Assembly: GCA_965153455.1 (NCBI GenBank)
Contig: OZ234502.1
Location: 4,319,267-4,383,266 of the forward strand
DNA from: Sphagnum compactum
Taxonomy: Eukaryota; Bryophyta; Sphagnopsida; Sphagnales
Length of the DNA: 64,000 nt
Direction: 5' to 3'
In this document: piece after piece, positions 1 through 13,200 of the stretch
Layout of the letters: the number at the start of each line of letters is the position of its first letter
Position numbering within the stretch: position 1 is the stretch's first letter
Notes under the pieces: generated by a model
Databases searched by the model: none
The model's input: the letters and a program-made list of their open reading frames with translations, nothing else
Told to the model about the DNA's origin: nothing
Position numbers and translations under genes: made by a program

Positions 1-1965
1 GAATGCCCTTGCCTACTTGCCATAGCTCTACATATAAAATCAAAATATGAACCATGAAATTTTGTTCACTACCATTGTTATTAAATAAAACAAACAGGAA
101 ATTAAATATGCATTTGCAAAGGGTTGTTTGAATCATGGTCATTCTCTCGCAAAAAATGAAGTTTATAACAAAATCAGGATATTGCACCTCCCACTATCAT
201 GGAATATTAAGGTGTGTAAAACAATGAATGTATTACTTTTTTAAATTATTTTCGAATATTATGGTTTTTTTTTAAATGATGATATTGCATCACCCATTTA
301 TCATGACAACTATGGTTTCCTAAACAAGGCATCAACGAAACTTGTAACAACGTTAAAAGTTGCTAGATCACCATAACACCACCATCTACGCCTACAAATA
401 ATGTAGACAAAAAAGAGTAACATGAGGTAATTCACTTAAAACCCTAACCCTTAAAACCCTAATTTGACTGGGCAAGACCACAATGAAAAGAATTGCAAGA
501 CTAGCACAAGAAAAATAAATGCAAAATGACAAAAAGATTAGTAAAGAATAATTAGGTGTGAGAAGCTCACTTGAAACATCATGATATTGGAGGTTGTAAC
601 AACGTAAATAGTTACAAGATGATTGTTAAGGCCACTAGATAAATTCTTGGGTTTAGGAAATAAAATAAAATAAATAAATGAAATACATTTTTGCAACTTT
701 GTAATGACAAATATCATTAGAAGAAAAACTCTTCAAGTGGTAGAACAAATAGATTATTGAGTTCGTATGTAGACTTGACATAGACTGAACTTGGTAGAAA
801 AACACAATGCTTGAATATTCACCCTCTCAAGATTACTAAGCAAATACAACTTCAAAATGAAACACAATCAAAATTTTGTAATGAAAAGAAATCAACTTCA
901 GGAAGACATGAAAACTCATATTATTCTCCACATAATGTACCAAAATAAGTTCTAGTAAGCATAATTGAGGTAGGGTTCTCTCTCTCTCTCTCAATCACTA
1001 GGAGCCAGTAAATGACCTGTCACAATTGATGGGTTGTGGAATCTGCATATAAGTATTCCAGGGAACCCATCTGCTGCAATTAAGTACCCAAAATAAGGGA
1101 TGTTAACTTATAGTGGAGATCCGTATGTGGGAGCTCACATGTATTTGTTATGTATTTGATGCAGGGGGCATGCAGTGGGTTGGTTGAGTTAGTTCCCTAC
1201 CTAATACTTGCTGCAGCTTTTGAAATTTGGACACAACAAAAGCGAGCTTTCATCATTCCCAATTCACAATTTTTTGGTTCTTCTTGTAGATTCTTTTGTG
1301 TCCAGGGTTTGTTTTTTGGGCGTGTTTCCAAGTAGTTCATACACCCAATACTTAGGCAAAACAGTTCAACACACACACACACACAATATTCCAGCCTACA
1401 GTTAGTAGTCCAGTCTGACAAATAGAATGTAAGTGGCTATCGCATCAGCAATAAGCATCTCAGGGTCCTATCTTGAAAGCTGTCGGCACTTGATGTGGTC
1501 AAACGAACGGGCCAACTCTTTAACAAATTTTGTTTCCTGGGATATGGGGGTGGTGGCTGGAGGTTGGTTGGGGATCCTTTCATATTATGGTTTTATTCCT
1601 GAAAGAGGCTGTTTCCATTAGGCTGTTGTGATCATAGATTCTGTCTCAATAGCAGGAATTCATTTACGTTTCGTTCCATTTAGCTAGCTGTATGTGTTCA
1701 TTGTCACCCCAGAACTTTACAAGTCACGCATTGACCAAATGTGGAGTTGTGTGAGATGTGAGTCAAGCTGCGGAGTGACTACTAAAAGGTGACATATGTC
1801 AGTCCTATGGGAACATCTGTTTTTCAAAAGTCTTCTAGAAATTTTCTTTCATATGAAATGTTCCTCACATTCTTAACAATAATTTTACCTACAACTCCAA
1901 TTGCTGCAGCTCTCCAATGGAAGGTGCTTGTCCATGCAGCAAGAAACAATGCTCTCTTTCAGTGG

Positions 1966-2057
1966 CTTTCCATTAGGTAGGCTGTTGTGATCACATTATA
2001 TGGGGTGTAATAACTGCAATCACTTTCTGATCGCAGCGGCAGCGACCTAATGGAAAG
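1966..2057. repeat. Foldback / MITE-like inverted repeat
   Basis: CTTTCCATTAGGT at 1966-1978 is the exact reverse complement of ACCTAATGGAAAG at 2045-2057. The pairing continues imperfectly inward (GGCTG-TTGTGATCA on the left against the complement of TGATCGCAGCGGC on the right), giving a stem of about 30 bp around a central segment of about 40 bp. A related half-copy, CCATTAGGCTGTTGTGATCA, lies near 1616-1636. This could be a small foldback transposon. No target-site duplication could be identified. Confidence 0.45.
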
Positions 2058-3979
2058 AGACCCTAATTGTTAGGAGTGGCTTAAGGGTAGAGTCTGTCCA
2101 TATGTTCTATTACATAACATAAGAAAATTATGACATTTCTTACATTACCATTTTTAGAAGCTCGTTCTTACAACAAGGATGAGATCAATGTTTTTCTTTT
2201 CATTTTTTCCGGGTCAAATTTGATAATTTTGTCAAAATGGTGTTCATCCACAGCAAGATTTAACAAATTTTGCTATAAATGAGATATATGAAATGAAAAA
2301 CAAATTTAAGCATACTTCTCTACAGTTGGAACTAAATAAACAAATCTGTTGATTTTTTATGAAGGCTTTTTAAAAAATTTGATGATTGAAAATCTCAAAA
2401 TTCACTTCATTCTCACATTTTGAAATTCTGAATTTCACTTTCTGGGGAAAAAAAGAAAAAAGCAGTTGGTGAGTGTGAAGTGTAGCATATGTAACAAACT
2501 TATTCCACTTTGTACAACCCTAAGTTTGAGGTATGATTGTACAAACCATTTGTTCACCCACTCCTCCTATTGGCCTAGCCCTCAAACCCCGAAAGTGCTT
2601 CAAAACGGTTCCTTACCATGGGTAAAGAACTTTCACAAAATTGGGATCTTTGGTGAGGTGAGGTTCCTGAAATTGGGATCTTCAAAAAACCCTAAAAAGG
2701 GTATTGTTTCTTCTTTTTTTTGAAAAGGCAATAGGTAAGATGGAATTTTCAATTAAGTTGTCAATTTTAATTGCTTGCACAACAACTACACAATCTTCAA
2801 TTTTGTGTATGTAGGTGAAATCATACCATTTTTTCTTTTTTCTTTTTTTGAAAGAATACCATAATGTCATGTCAAGTACAAAACTAATTATATTAGTTTT
2901 AGATATGTTGAAATTTTCACGCATTTTTTTTTCAAAGAAAAGAAATTTTGTGAATAAAAGGAAAGTAGACGACGGTTTAGAATTATTTTATTTTTCAACA
3001 TGGAATCTTCAAAATAGGAACTAACATTTAATGAATTAAAAAAAAATCTCATGGAAGGTTCTTCCACCATTCAGCCTTTACTTTTCATTTCTTTTTTTGT
3101 TTCTTTCTTTAAAATTCCACAACCAAACCTGTCCAAATCCAAGGGACAATAATATCATGTTGAAATCACCATGTCATCTCACCCCAACTTCAAGGCATCA
3201 CCAACCCCCTACTTTGACCCATTGCTCTTTCTTGGCATCTATGGTGCTCCGAACATTAGAAGCAACATCAATGTGGCAGTACTACTTACAAAACAATTTG
3301 TTAAAAAAACCCATTTTTCCACACACTTTGGTACTAGCCTAGCCTAGCCTAGGCTATTAAGAAACTCTCCAATTTTATCCAAAAAATCACAAAACTTAGG
3401 TGAATCCAATATCTTATTCTCCAATCCATTTTTTCTCAATTATTGGAGGGATGCCACTTATGGCAGCACCCGAAACTGTAAATGCCCTTCAAATTGGATT
3501 GTCACATTTTAAGTTGTCAACACAATATTGATGAAGTTAATGATGGAGTTGGTGAATGTGTGTAGATGGTGATGTAGGCTACATGTAGTTTTCTTAGTTA
3601 AGAGGAGGAGGAGGAGGAGGAGGAGGAGGTGGTCTGTCTCACTGAGGTGACAGAAATTGTCAGTTAACACTAGAGTCAACTTGATGAGTATGGTGTAGTT
3701 CATAGTTGTCAAAACTCCAAAGTGGGTATGATGCCTAGTAGTGACATCCTTTGGGTTTCAATCATGCACTTCCTCGTGTGATGACCTCTTTCATGTGTAT
3801 TATAAAAACAATTGAGTCCTTTAGGCTTACACCTCTTTAGACTTACACACCCCACCCACCTATTTGGATAGGAAAGGCCATGTAATTTGATCTTTTGGTA
3901 AGGTGTTGTGATTCAATTTCAAAGGTTATATCTTGAATCCAATTTTGATTCCATTGGTATGTAATTGGGCACTTTGCTT

Positions 3980-4012
3980 GGGGGGTTGGGGGGGGGGGGG
4001 AGGGGGGGGGGG
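3980..4012 (+). repeat. Poly-G tract with G-quadruplex potential
   Basis: This is a 33-base stretch of almost only G, interrupted by one TT and one A. It can form G-quadruplexes and is prone to slippage and assembly error. Confidence 0.8.
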
Positions 4013-5939
4013 TCATGCAATGTGCAAACAAAGGTTGGAAGACTAGATCAGTTGCAAGATACACATTTTCTTGAAGTTTTTCTTGCTTTTTCTTGTTTCC
4101 AATCTTCACATTATGTCTTGTTCTATGCATCCAAATTGCACCTAAAATTTTCAACCTTCCAAATTTCAGTGATTTGGAAGGCGTCATTGTGATTGTTTTT
4201 AATTTTGGAACATCACATGTTTGTGAGAAGTGGCTGATCAATTCCAATCAAATATTATGTTTTTCTTCTTTTTTTTCACCCAACTATGGTGCCCTTCAAA
4301 CTCATCCAAACTTCAATTTTTTTTGCATATACACATATGTAAAATGATAATGTGTCATCAAAGAGTGGTATGCCTCCAAGAAATCTAACAATGCTTTTGT
4401 CTTCTACATCTTTAAAAGGAAGCAAAAAGCTAATTTTTGAAGTCACACTCACACCCAAAGTAATAGTTGCTGTAAACCCTACAAAAATGGAGTAGATGTT
4501 CCATGTAGTCATCCAAACAAAAAGAAAAAGAAATGTGGATGGGAGTTGAATTAGGTTTGTAAATTTTTCGGTTGTGAAACTTTGTTGGTTAAGACCAATG
4601 TTGGCAAGTTTTTTGGTTTGGAGTGTTAAACTTAAGAGTTCAAGTTTAGGTTCTTAATATATCAACTTAGACCCAACACCCTTTTGGTGGAATTGGCACA
4701 AGGATTGGATCATGGAACTAGCCTTTTGCTAAAACCATAATTAGAATTGGAACCTTGAAAATAAACTCTTAGAAAAACATTTGGGGTTCTTAAGGTAAAC
4801 ACAATGATTTTTTTTAAAATGTATCTAGCAATAAATAGTTTTAATTTCCTATAAGATGTAATAAATTTGTGCAAATTTTAGTTTTAACTTGTTATCAACT
4901 CAATTCTTTCATAATTTTCAATTTCAAGTTATCATCAGACTTCAAACCTATAATATTTCCAACTCTGAGGAATGTGTATTGTATACATGGAACTAGATCA
5001 TGTTTTCAAACCAAACCTAAAGGTTCTTGAATTTGAAATTTTTTTTTTGTCAAAACTAAAACCCTAGGTTTCAAAATTTGAAGAACCAAATTCAAATGTG
5101 ATTTCATAAAAACTAGTCAAATTTTTTTTAAATGTCAAAAATGAGATTGAAAGTTCTTTCATAAATGAATAATTAGACAACATTGGTTAGAATTTATTTG
5201 TGAAGAGGATGGGAAGATGAAAATGGTGAGATGTAAGATGTGTTTTGTTATTAAAGGGAGGGACAAATTTTTAATGCCAAAATTGGACTCCTAGGTGAAA
5301 CATTATAGGTTGGAAAAGTGCACTATTCCAAAACTTGAAGTTGTACATGATTTATGTGTGTTGTATTAATGCACTTATGAAAAATGAGAAGTTATTTGCC
5401 TCTATAAGGTGTGATCTAAAAGGTGTGATAAAGTAGTCCAACAACAAAATGGGGCAAGGTAAAAAGGAAATTTTTTTTTTGTTTAGTTTGTCATAATTTA
5501 GTATCTTTTATATCAAGTATTTACTATAAAACGTTAGTTTAGTTTATTATTTGTCATTGGAACCCAGTTCAATGTGGGTAATGTTCTAATTTTTTTATGT
5601 TTGGGAGGTTTATCCCCATGATGTGGTTAGTGAGTTTCGTTTTTCATGTTTCAAAAATATTGACTTGCACACCACAAGAATCCAAGTACAAAAAACACAA
5701 GAAAATAACAAAACAACCATCATGATATGTGCACATGTTTTCATATGTGTGACTTTGATAGTTTCGATAGTGTTGGGTGCCAATCTTGTAACTTGCAACA
5801 TTTACAAGAAGGTTAACCCATGACAAAATTTGGAAATTTCAAATCACTTTTCCAAATTTTCAAGATTAAGAACTACCTTTGTAAACACATGTCAAATTCA
5901 ACAAGGCAAAACATGATAGAAATCAATGTACAATGTTGT

Positions 5940-6720
5940 TACGAATGTCAAGAAACTAGGTCTAGATTTTGGCCTATTTACCACATGGCCTAACTTAGGT
6001 GCCACATGGCCTAGGTTTTAGCTTAACCTAGGTGCCATGGGGCATATGTGGTTTGGCATAGATGCCATGTGGCCTAAGTGCCACATAACATGGCCCTAGG
6101 TCTAGGCCTATGGGCTTTGTGGCATATGTGGTTTAAACACATGTGCCGCATTGCCGAACCTTAGTAGCCCTAAGTAACATGTGGGATATGTGGTTTAAGC
6201 ATAGGTGCCATGTGGCCTAGGTGGTATAGGCATAGGTGCCACATAAGCTACATTAATTAATAGGTTAATAATAAGTACATGTTAGATTGGGTAAACAGTT
6301 AGGTAATAATTAAGTAGCTAGGTAGCTAAATATTATTAATAGGTAATAGTTGTGATTAAGTTGTAATTGGGTTGCAATTAAGTTGCACCCAAAATGTTCA
6401 TTCCTTATTATTTGCCTTCCATTTCAAAAAAATTAACTACATAAAGAGGTGCATTAAAAATGTTGGAAAAACATGAAAATGAAGTGGTCATTTGGTAACT
6501 AATAAAAAAGGTTCAACTTTTAAAGGCTAAGCCTAAAATGAAATAAAATTTTGTTAATTAAGTGTCATGTAGCCTAGGTTTAAACCTACTTTAGGTGCCA
6601 TGTGGTTTAGGTCTAAGTATAGTTTAAGTATAAGCTTAATTTAGATGCCATGTGACATAGGTTTTAACATAACTTAGGTGCCATGTGGTTTAAGTCTATG
6701 CCTAACACAAAGGCTGCATA
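5940..6720. repeat. Degenerate short tandem repeats built on GCCATGTGGCCTAGGT
   Basis: Variants of the motif GCCACATGGCCTAGG / GCCATGTGGYYTARG recur in both halves of this stretch, at about 5,980-6,250 and again at 6,590-6,700. Spacing is irregular, roughly 25-60 bp. The core GCCATGTGGC is nearly palindromic. Stretches of TTAATTAACTCCTAGTTCA-like sequence follow up to about 7,030. There is no coding signal. This looks like an old diverged minisatellite. Confidence 0.5.
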
Positions 6721-7579
6721 AACTATTGGGGCTTAATTTAACATAGGCCTTGCTATATCAATTAACTTAGTCTAAACACCATGTGTCACAGACATCACTC
6801 ACATGATGAATGAAGTTTATTCATATGGATGTTCATCCATGATTCATAATTAACTCCTAGTTCACTCTTTTGTAACTGCCAATCTAGTTCACTTTTAATT
6901 AATTCCCAATTCATTTCTTATTAACTTTTAGTTCATTCCCATTTATTCTAATTCACTTTTAATTGACTCATAGTTCATTCTTAGTTCACTCTTAATCAAG
7001 TTTTAATCAATTTGTAATTCATTTGTAATTACAAAGGCTTTTAAAAAACTTCCTTGGTCCATGGGCACATGGAAACTTCCATGAAATTTCCTTGGACTAG
7101 GTTCTCAAAAGGGTATAAATAATCGTAAATACCCCCATTACTTTCAACATGTTCAACACTAATTTAAGGTATGATCTTACACCATATCATTGTTTTTTTG
7201 TGTTTATGTTTCCTTATTTTATCACAATAAAAATCTATTTGTACCTTGGTCTTACACATTTTGTGTTCTTGATTTAACGTTCGTGTTATTGATTTGGTTA
7301 TTTTGTTTTGTATTTTGAATTTAGATTTAGACATATCCTTTCATCATTCATGTTTGTAGTTTTCATGTCCGTTAGAATTTGAATTAAACATGTGTCTATT
7401 TTTGTCATAAGTAGGTTTTTTAGAATTAAATGTGATCCCTTTTTCTTCAAAATATATATATTTTAAATATTGTGAACTATTCTCTTCTTGGAATCGTGAT
7501 TGAGGTTATGGATCACCCACCTTTTGTCAAAATCATGTTCTACATGTTTTTGTAATTATGTTTACATCAAAAGAATATA

Positions 7580-8740
7580 TTATTGTGTCCATGGAATAAA
7601 TCCTTGTTGCATTTAGACACATGTGACAAAAAAAATGAATCACTTTGTGACATTGTTGTTCATTTACAAAATATTCAAACATCGACATCATTAATGTGTG
7701 TTTTTATAACATCACTTCAAACAAAGGAACTACAAATTAGTCTCCTTGACAAATTTGATGGGACACAGTCAAAGTTTTGAATTTTTCAACCAAATGCATT
7801 TAGTAATTTGACTTGCACTCACATCATTATAACCCACATGGCCTAGTCCAAGTTGATCTTATTGGCACCTTACAAGCACAACCTTAGTGTGGTTTGTGCT
7901 TTTGTTGGAACGTTAATTTCCATTGTTGAACGATTTTGAAGCATTTATTGAAGAATTCAATGCCACTTTTGAAAATTTAAACAAAGACCGTACATCAATA
8001 AGTAAGTTGTGATCACTTCATCAAGGACATCACCTAGTAATCATGTATGCATTTGAATTCAGACAATCAACATGTGATATTTCATGGTATGAAATTGCAT
8101 TCATGAGTCAATTCCAATTTGGATTACATAATTATGTTAAGGACTTATTACTCACAATGTTAAATCCTATGACATTGAATCAAACCACTACCCAAATTGT
8201 TCAATGTGACAATAAGCTTTTTGAATGATGTCAAAAGAAGTGTTGGGAACCTCGCCATTATAAAAGAAATCATGTCCACCACACCATCCCCACTAATGGC
8301 ATGTAGACGATCCCATGCGAATCAATAAGAAGCAATTCAAACCGTTCATGGAACAAGACAAACAATGACTTACAAACAAACTATGCTTGTATTATGGAAA
8401 ACCAAGTCACATTGCTAACAATTGTCCAAAGAAGTAACACATGGCTTTAATCACTTCTATGAACACCCCTCGTTTTGAAAATTTTGGAAAAGAAGATGTC
8501 TAATCTTAATAGGGACCATGAGACTATCGGACCTTGATGCATCATGTGATCAAAATGGTCTCAACCTATTTTCAAACCCAACACCTTGTTTCTTATTGTT
8601 AATCGTGATAAAATGTAACAAATCCATGATAATGAAAATTATTGTGTTACTTGATTTTGGTGCATCTACATGTTTCATTGATCATGACTTAATGCGACAA
8701 TGTAAATTACCCTTTGTGAAAATTGTATGGTGTTAGTTTT
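7580..8740 (+). mobile_element. Decayed Ty3/gypsy gag-protease fragment (possibly Tcn1-like chromovirus)
   Basis: A capsid-like frame at 8043-8228 reads ...AFEFRQS...SQFQFGL...VKDLLLTMLNPMTLN...CDNKLFE, the layout of Ty3-type Gag capsid C-terminal domains. About 155 bp further on, 8381-8435 encodes a zinc-knuckle remnant (CLYYGKPSHIANNCPK) in which the second Cys of CX2C has become Tyr. An aspartic-protease-like segment, LLDFGASTCFIDHDLM, follows at about 8646-8700, where the usual D-S-G-A triad motif is D-F-G-A. Frames are shifted and broken and no reverse transcriptase follows, so this is a dead remnant. The family assignment rests on motif order; the Tcn1-like subgroup is a weaker inference. 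Confidence 0.7.
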
Positions 8741-9059
8741 GGCAATGGTAAATCAAGTTTACACTATAATTCATTTGTCATGATAGTTACATTGGACCTA
8801 AGGTTTAAATAAGGTTTAAATTTCCTTTTATCTACGATAGTTTGAGGCTTTATGACCTAATTGGGAACAAATGTAGCAAACACACTTCTTTTGTGTGTCA
8901 ATATTGTTATGATTATTGTTCTATCCATTACCAAAAAAACTGCTTATTGGGATAAATGGGTTGTAATGGCATTTTTTTAGTGTTATGACCTATACATTTA
9001 TAGATGGTGCAATATTCATCTATTTACATTTTACTTACTACCTCATGTTTTCTATCATC

Positions 9060-10300
9060 CTTACCAACAATTGATTGAAATTCCAAGAATGCATGTCCAT
9101 CAAAGTTAGTTATGTTTTATTCCTAGAAATAGCAAATTCCTTGTGTTCAATTAACATTACTCTCTTCATTTTAGTAGTATAACGACTTTTAAGGGTGATT
9201 TTAAATTGGCTGGAAAGAAAAAGGTTAAAAGATGGTCATTAGCCTTATGTTCTAAGTATTTGGCCAATTTTAAAATCCATTAATAATAAACCTCCACTTT
9301 TTATGTAGGTTTTTGCTTGAGACTCTTCATCATCATGGAAACATGTTCATCATTTTGAATTATATCTCCTATAAAATGCATCTCCAAGTTCATCAAATGT
9401 GAATCCTAATAATTTGCATTGGACTTAGACACAACATTTTTGAAGGTGAACCCAAATAGGTTTATAATGTCTTTGATCATTGTTTCACCATTTGTTTTAA
9501 TGGTTTTTTTGAAAATTTAAATGTGTAAATTTAAATTAGATTCTAACACATACACTAGGTATGGTTGTGGATTCTTGGATGTAGGTTTTGGAATTACAAA
9601 CATCATTGGAAACACACGGGAATAATACCATGATGGATAATATGGTCCCCATTTTAGTCTCGAATTTGGACACCCTTGATTAGGCCCCATTAAGAACTCT
9701 AGTTCCTTTACATGCAAATGTAAGTTTAGCTAGAAGATTGAGGGGTGGATTAGGTGGTCCCCCATTGGTTCTTCCTCTAGGTGGTCCACCATTGCCAACT
9801 AATCTAGGCGGGCCTTGACTACCACCTCTTTTTGGTAGGCTTCCACCACCTCTTCCTGATGGTCCATTTCTTATACCTCCACTTCCAACACCCTTAACTT
9901 ATGCACTTACAACATATGTAGATTTTGGTATGGTCACCTTAGGACTTGAAATAATTGTCTACATAATTCGACTCACCATTTTAGGTTGGGTCAAAAATTA
10001 ATTTAGTACTTGTAGCATGAAGTTCACTTGCCCAGCTATTGCAAATTGAGTTAGCACATGTCCTATCCCCACACACGCTGTTATCTTAAAAGGGTGAATG
10101 ATTAGATATGCAAGTTTTGCTTCCTTAACAAATTACATCACTGTCTCCTCTATAATTGGAGGTAGCCACCACCCTAATTTAGTAGTTGTATAAGGTAATC
10201 TTTTAATTCATCCAACTTCTCCACAAAGTTGATACGTAAGGACATGTGGTTACACCAATTATGGCCATCCAACAAGATAATTCCATGTTGGTCTTGCATT
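9060..10300 (-). mobile_element. Decayed retroelement gag remnant, minus strand
   Basis: Read on the minus strand, about 9,180-9,350 gives SLKQKPT*KVEVYY*WILKL followed by AKYLEHKANDHLLTFFF, the pattern of plant retrotransposon Gag proteins. A Gly/Pro/Arg-rich linker (PSGRGGGSLPKRGG, GNGGPPRGRTNGGPP) lies at about 9,740-9,880. Stops interrupt every frame. Orientation is opposite to the Ty3 fragment just upstream, so this is a separate insertion or a rearranged piece. No LTR was recognised. Confidence 0.4.
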
Positions 10301-13200
10301 GTCCGCAACATGAGAATATGACAACATGTTTCCCAACTAAATTTGGTGGCACCATTGTTGTGTCTAATGCTATTGGAGTTGTTGTAAATAGTTGTACAAG
10401 GTTATTTGTTATTGTAATTGTTGCAACCTCTACTAAATTACCTACAAGCTATCATCTATCACACCAAAGCTACATCCATGTTTAAATTGTTGAAATACCA
10501 TTATTCTTATTAATGCATGTCAACATTCATTTGATAAGATGTTTAAAAAATGTGTCCACATTTTGCATGTGGACCAATTGTTGCATCTTTAGCTTGAGTG
10601 CAATATTGTTCTTGATCTTCTTGCTTTCACAATTTTTGATTCTCCCCTTGAATTCATGGACCAAAAACATGGTTTTCTTGATGGATGTTTTCTTGCAACA
10701 CATGTTTATCACCATTTATCAAGTAGTCCTTATGACTTTTTTGGAATGGGTGATTTCACTTTTCCTTTCCATGATTGGTGGGCATGTTAGAATAACATAC
10801 CACCTCGAAAATTCAAGTTGGGAAATGGATTCTATCATCATAACAAGTTCTCTTTCCATGCTCAATTCCTTTATTAAAAATTTTGGTGAAAACTTTTCAA
10901 CTTCATGTTTTCTTATGGTATACACAACCTATTGATATCTAGGTGTTTTCACTTTTATTTTGGTTATAGACGTTTCATTGCCCATAGCAATTTGTTGCTC
11001 TTGTCCCCTAAATCTTGTTAAAATTTTAAACGTCACGAATGAATTAAAAAAAAGACTAGGAAACTAGATAACCTTGCTAGATATTATAGATAAATTGACC
11101 ATTTTATAACCACATTCAAGAGTATAATATTTTCCTACAGTGGGTTTCAACCAAAAAAATGTCAAATCTTTTCAAGTTCTTTAACATTTTTTTGGATCTT
11201 AAGTGCGTTCCCTTGGTAATTGGTCCTTTTTCATGTTTTATGGTTGAATCCTTGTTTTTAAAGCTTGTACCCCATGTTTGAAAAACTAATATCTTGATTT
11301 GGTTTTCATAGCCTTAATCTCTTCTACTAACACCTAGCTTGAATCGTGTTTCCACTATTTTTTTCATTCATTAACTATCCATGATGTCCACACACAAATA
11401 TAGTGACATTTTTTATGGATTTTTCTTTTGTTAACATGACACAACACAAAAGACAAACATTGAAAATAACTAAAAGAACAAGTTTCAAACAAATTTGAAA
11501 ACAAAATCTCCTCAAAACCATTTTTTTCTACATGATGGTAAGGTGAGAAGTCTGATAGAGATTAGGAAAAAACTTCACACTTTGCAACCGCTACAATTAT
11601 GCATATAAAATGAAATACTAGATCACAACAAATTGGAAAAGCATAAAGTAATTTAGACTAAATTTCCTATAGGACAATTATAGTGCATGGAACTTTGCTA
11701 CCATAGATGGAAATCTCTAGCCTAGTTCTTTCTACTCGTCTTTCAAGCTCTAAACTCACATTTTTTGGAATGAAAATTTCATATTCCTAGTCCCTAATTT
11801 AATCATTTTCCAAGTTAAAATTAAAAGGGGTATCACATAAAGAAATCCTTCTTACATATCTAGCAATGTTGTTTTGGAGATTATGATCTTCTTATATATT
11901 TTCAACTACCTTATTTTACCATAGGGCATTTCCCCAAAACCATCCATGTTACTTCCCCAAAACTTACTATAAAACTATTTTACTATAGGTTCACACTTCA
12001 CACCTTGCATCTTACATTCAATATGTTTGCTTCTTCTTTGGAAGCTATTTAGGGCAAGTGGTTTATGGATGTTTTTATAATTTCAAAATTGTGTTGCTTG
12101 TTTGTGTTTGTTGAATGTTAGATGCACATATAATGCTATTGATGCAGTGTCCTCCCATTCCTACACATGTTGATCTTGTTGCAATGTTCCCTCATTCTTG
12201 TGCATGTTCCTAAAGGAAGTTACCATCTTGAACATACAACCTTTCATAAAAGAAAAAATGTTCCATTTTATTTTTACATCAATATATGATGTCTAATATT
12301 TGATGAATATAGTCCAACACTAAAAAAATAGCTTGCCAAATACTTGTGCATATTATAAAAAAAAAAATTGTACGATGGATGAAAAAGAAAAAGAATTATG
12401 CCCGTTAAATGAAACATGTTTATTTTAGGTGCTTCTTAAAATATAGGAGGAGTGGCTTCCTGTTAAAACTTTAGTCATTATCTATTTTATCTTGTGTTCC
12501 ATCCATCCCCCTGAATTGTTGTGTACAAAAAATTGTAATCACATGAACTAAAGATTCATGTCACAAGGTTATGAACATATATTACTTAACATAGCCACTT
12601 CCAAAGCTCAAAACGCTTTGCATATAGCCAATTGAATTCACCAACCCAAAATCAAATTTGCCACCTTGACATCTTGCCACAAGCGCTTGGTAGCCATTCA
12701 CCTTATCTAGACAAAATGAAAATAAAACCTTGATTTGAATGAGGAGGGGAAAAATTGGGGGGAAGGTACCTAATATTTATAATATTTGATTAATGGAATC
12801 AAATTGAGCTTTTCAATGGTAAGAGTAGCATGTTGTGAACATCCATACCAATGTGTTGTGTAGTTATCAAGAATAGGAAGAGACCCTTGATGGTCAACAA
12901 GATGGTTGTTAGGGTTCATGAGTGTGGTTCTCAATAAAACCAACGAACCAATTCTTAAATAGGTAGGATGAATTTTTCACAATTTTTGAAAAATCAATTA
13001 ACCACAAGCTCTTTCATGAAACCCATCGGTCCCTTGAGGTTTTTGAAATAACCAAAACCAGTGGTTCCTTTTGATTCTCTCTCTCTCTTCAAAAAAACTG
13101 GAATTGGTATTTTTACTTTTGCAATATTCAAAAAGATGGACCCAATGGTTATTTAAAAAGACTACCAACCGAACATGCTTTTGAACTAAGAAAGTTATGT
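10300..13200. other. AT-rich intergenic DNA, nothing recognised
   Basis: This includes one 140-codon open frame at 10513-10935 (+) with a hydrophobic, low-complexity translation and no recognised domain, and otherwise only short frames. No RNA gene or clear repeat was seen. Confidence 0.5.

Larger units (their letters stand above)
1..5930. other. AT-rich intergenic DNA, no gene seen
   Basis: No open frame here has a recognisable domain or codes convincingly. Open frames are below about 135 codons and most follow low-complexity sequence. The stretch holds short simple repeats (CT near 980-1000, CA at 1371-1384, GGA at 3601-3629), a foldback element at 1966-2057 and a long G run at 3980-4012, and is otherwise unstructured to the eye. 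It is probably decayed repeat DNA. Confidence 0.6.

Noticed and set aside
3843-4247. 134-codon minus frame
   Set aside because: It crosses the poly-G/C run (a Pro stretch) and has no domain; probably chance.
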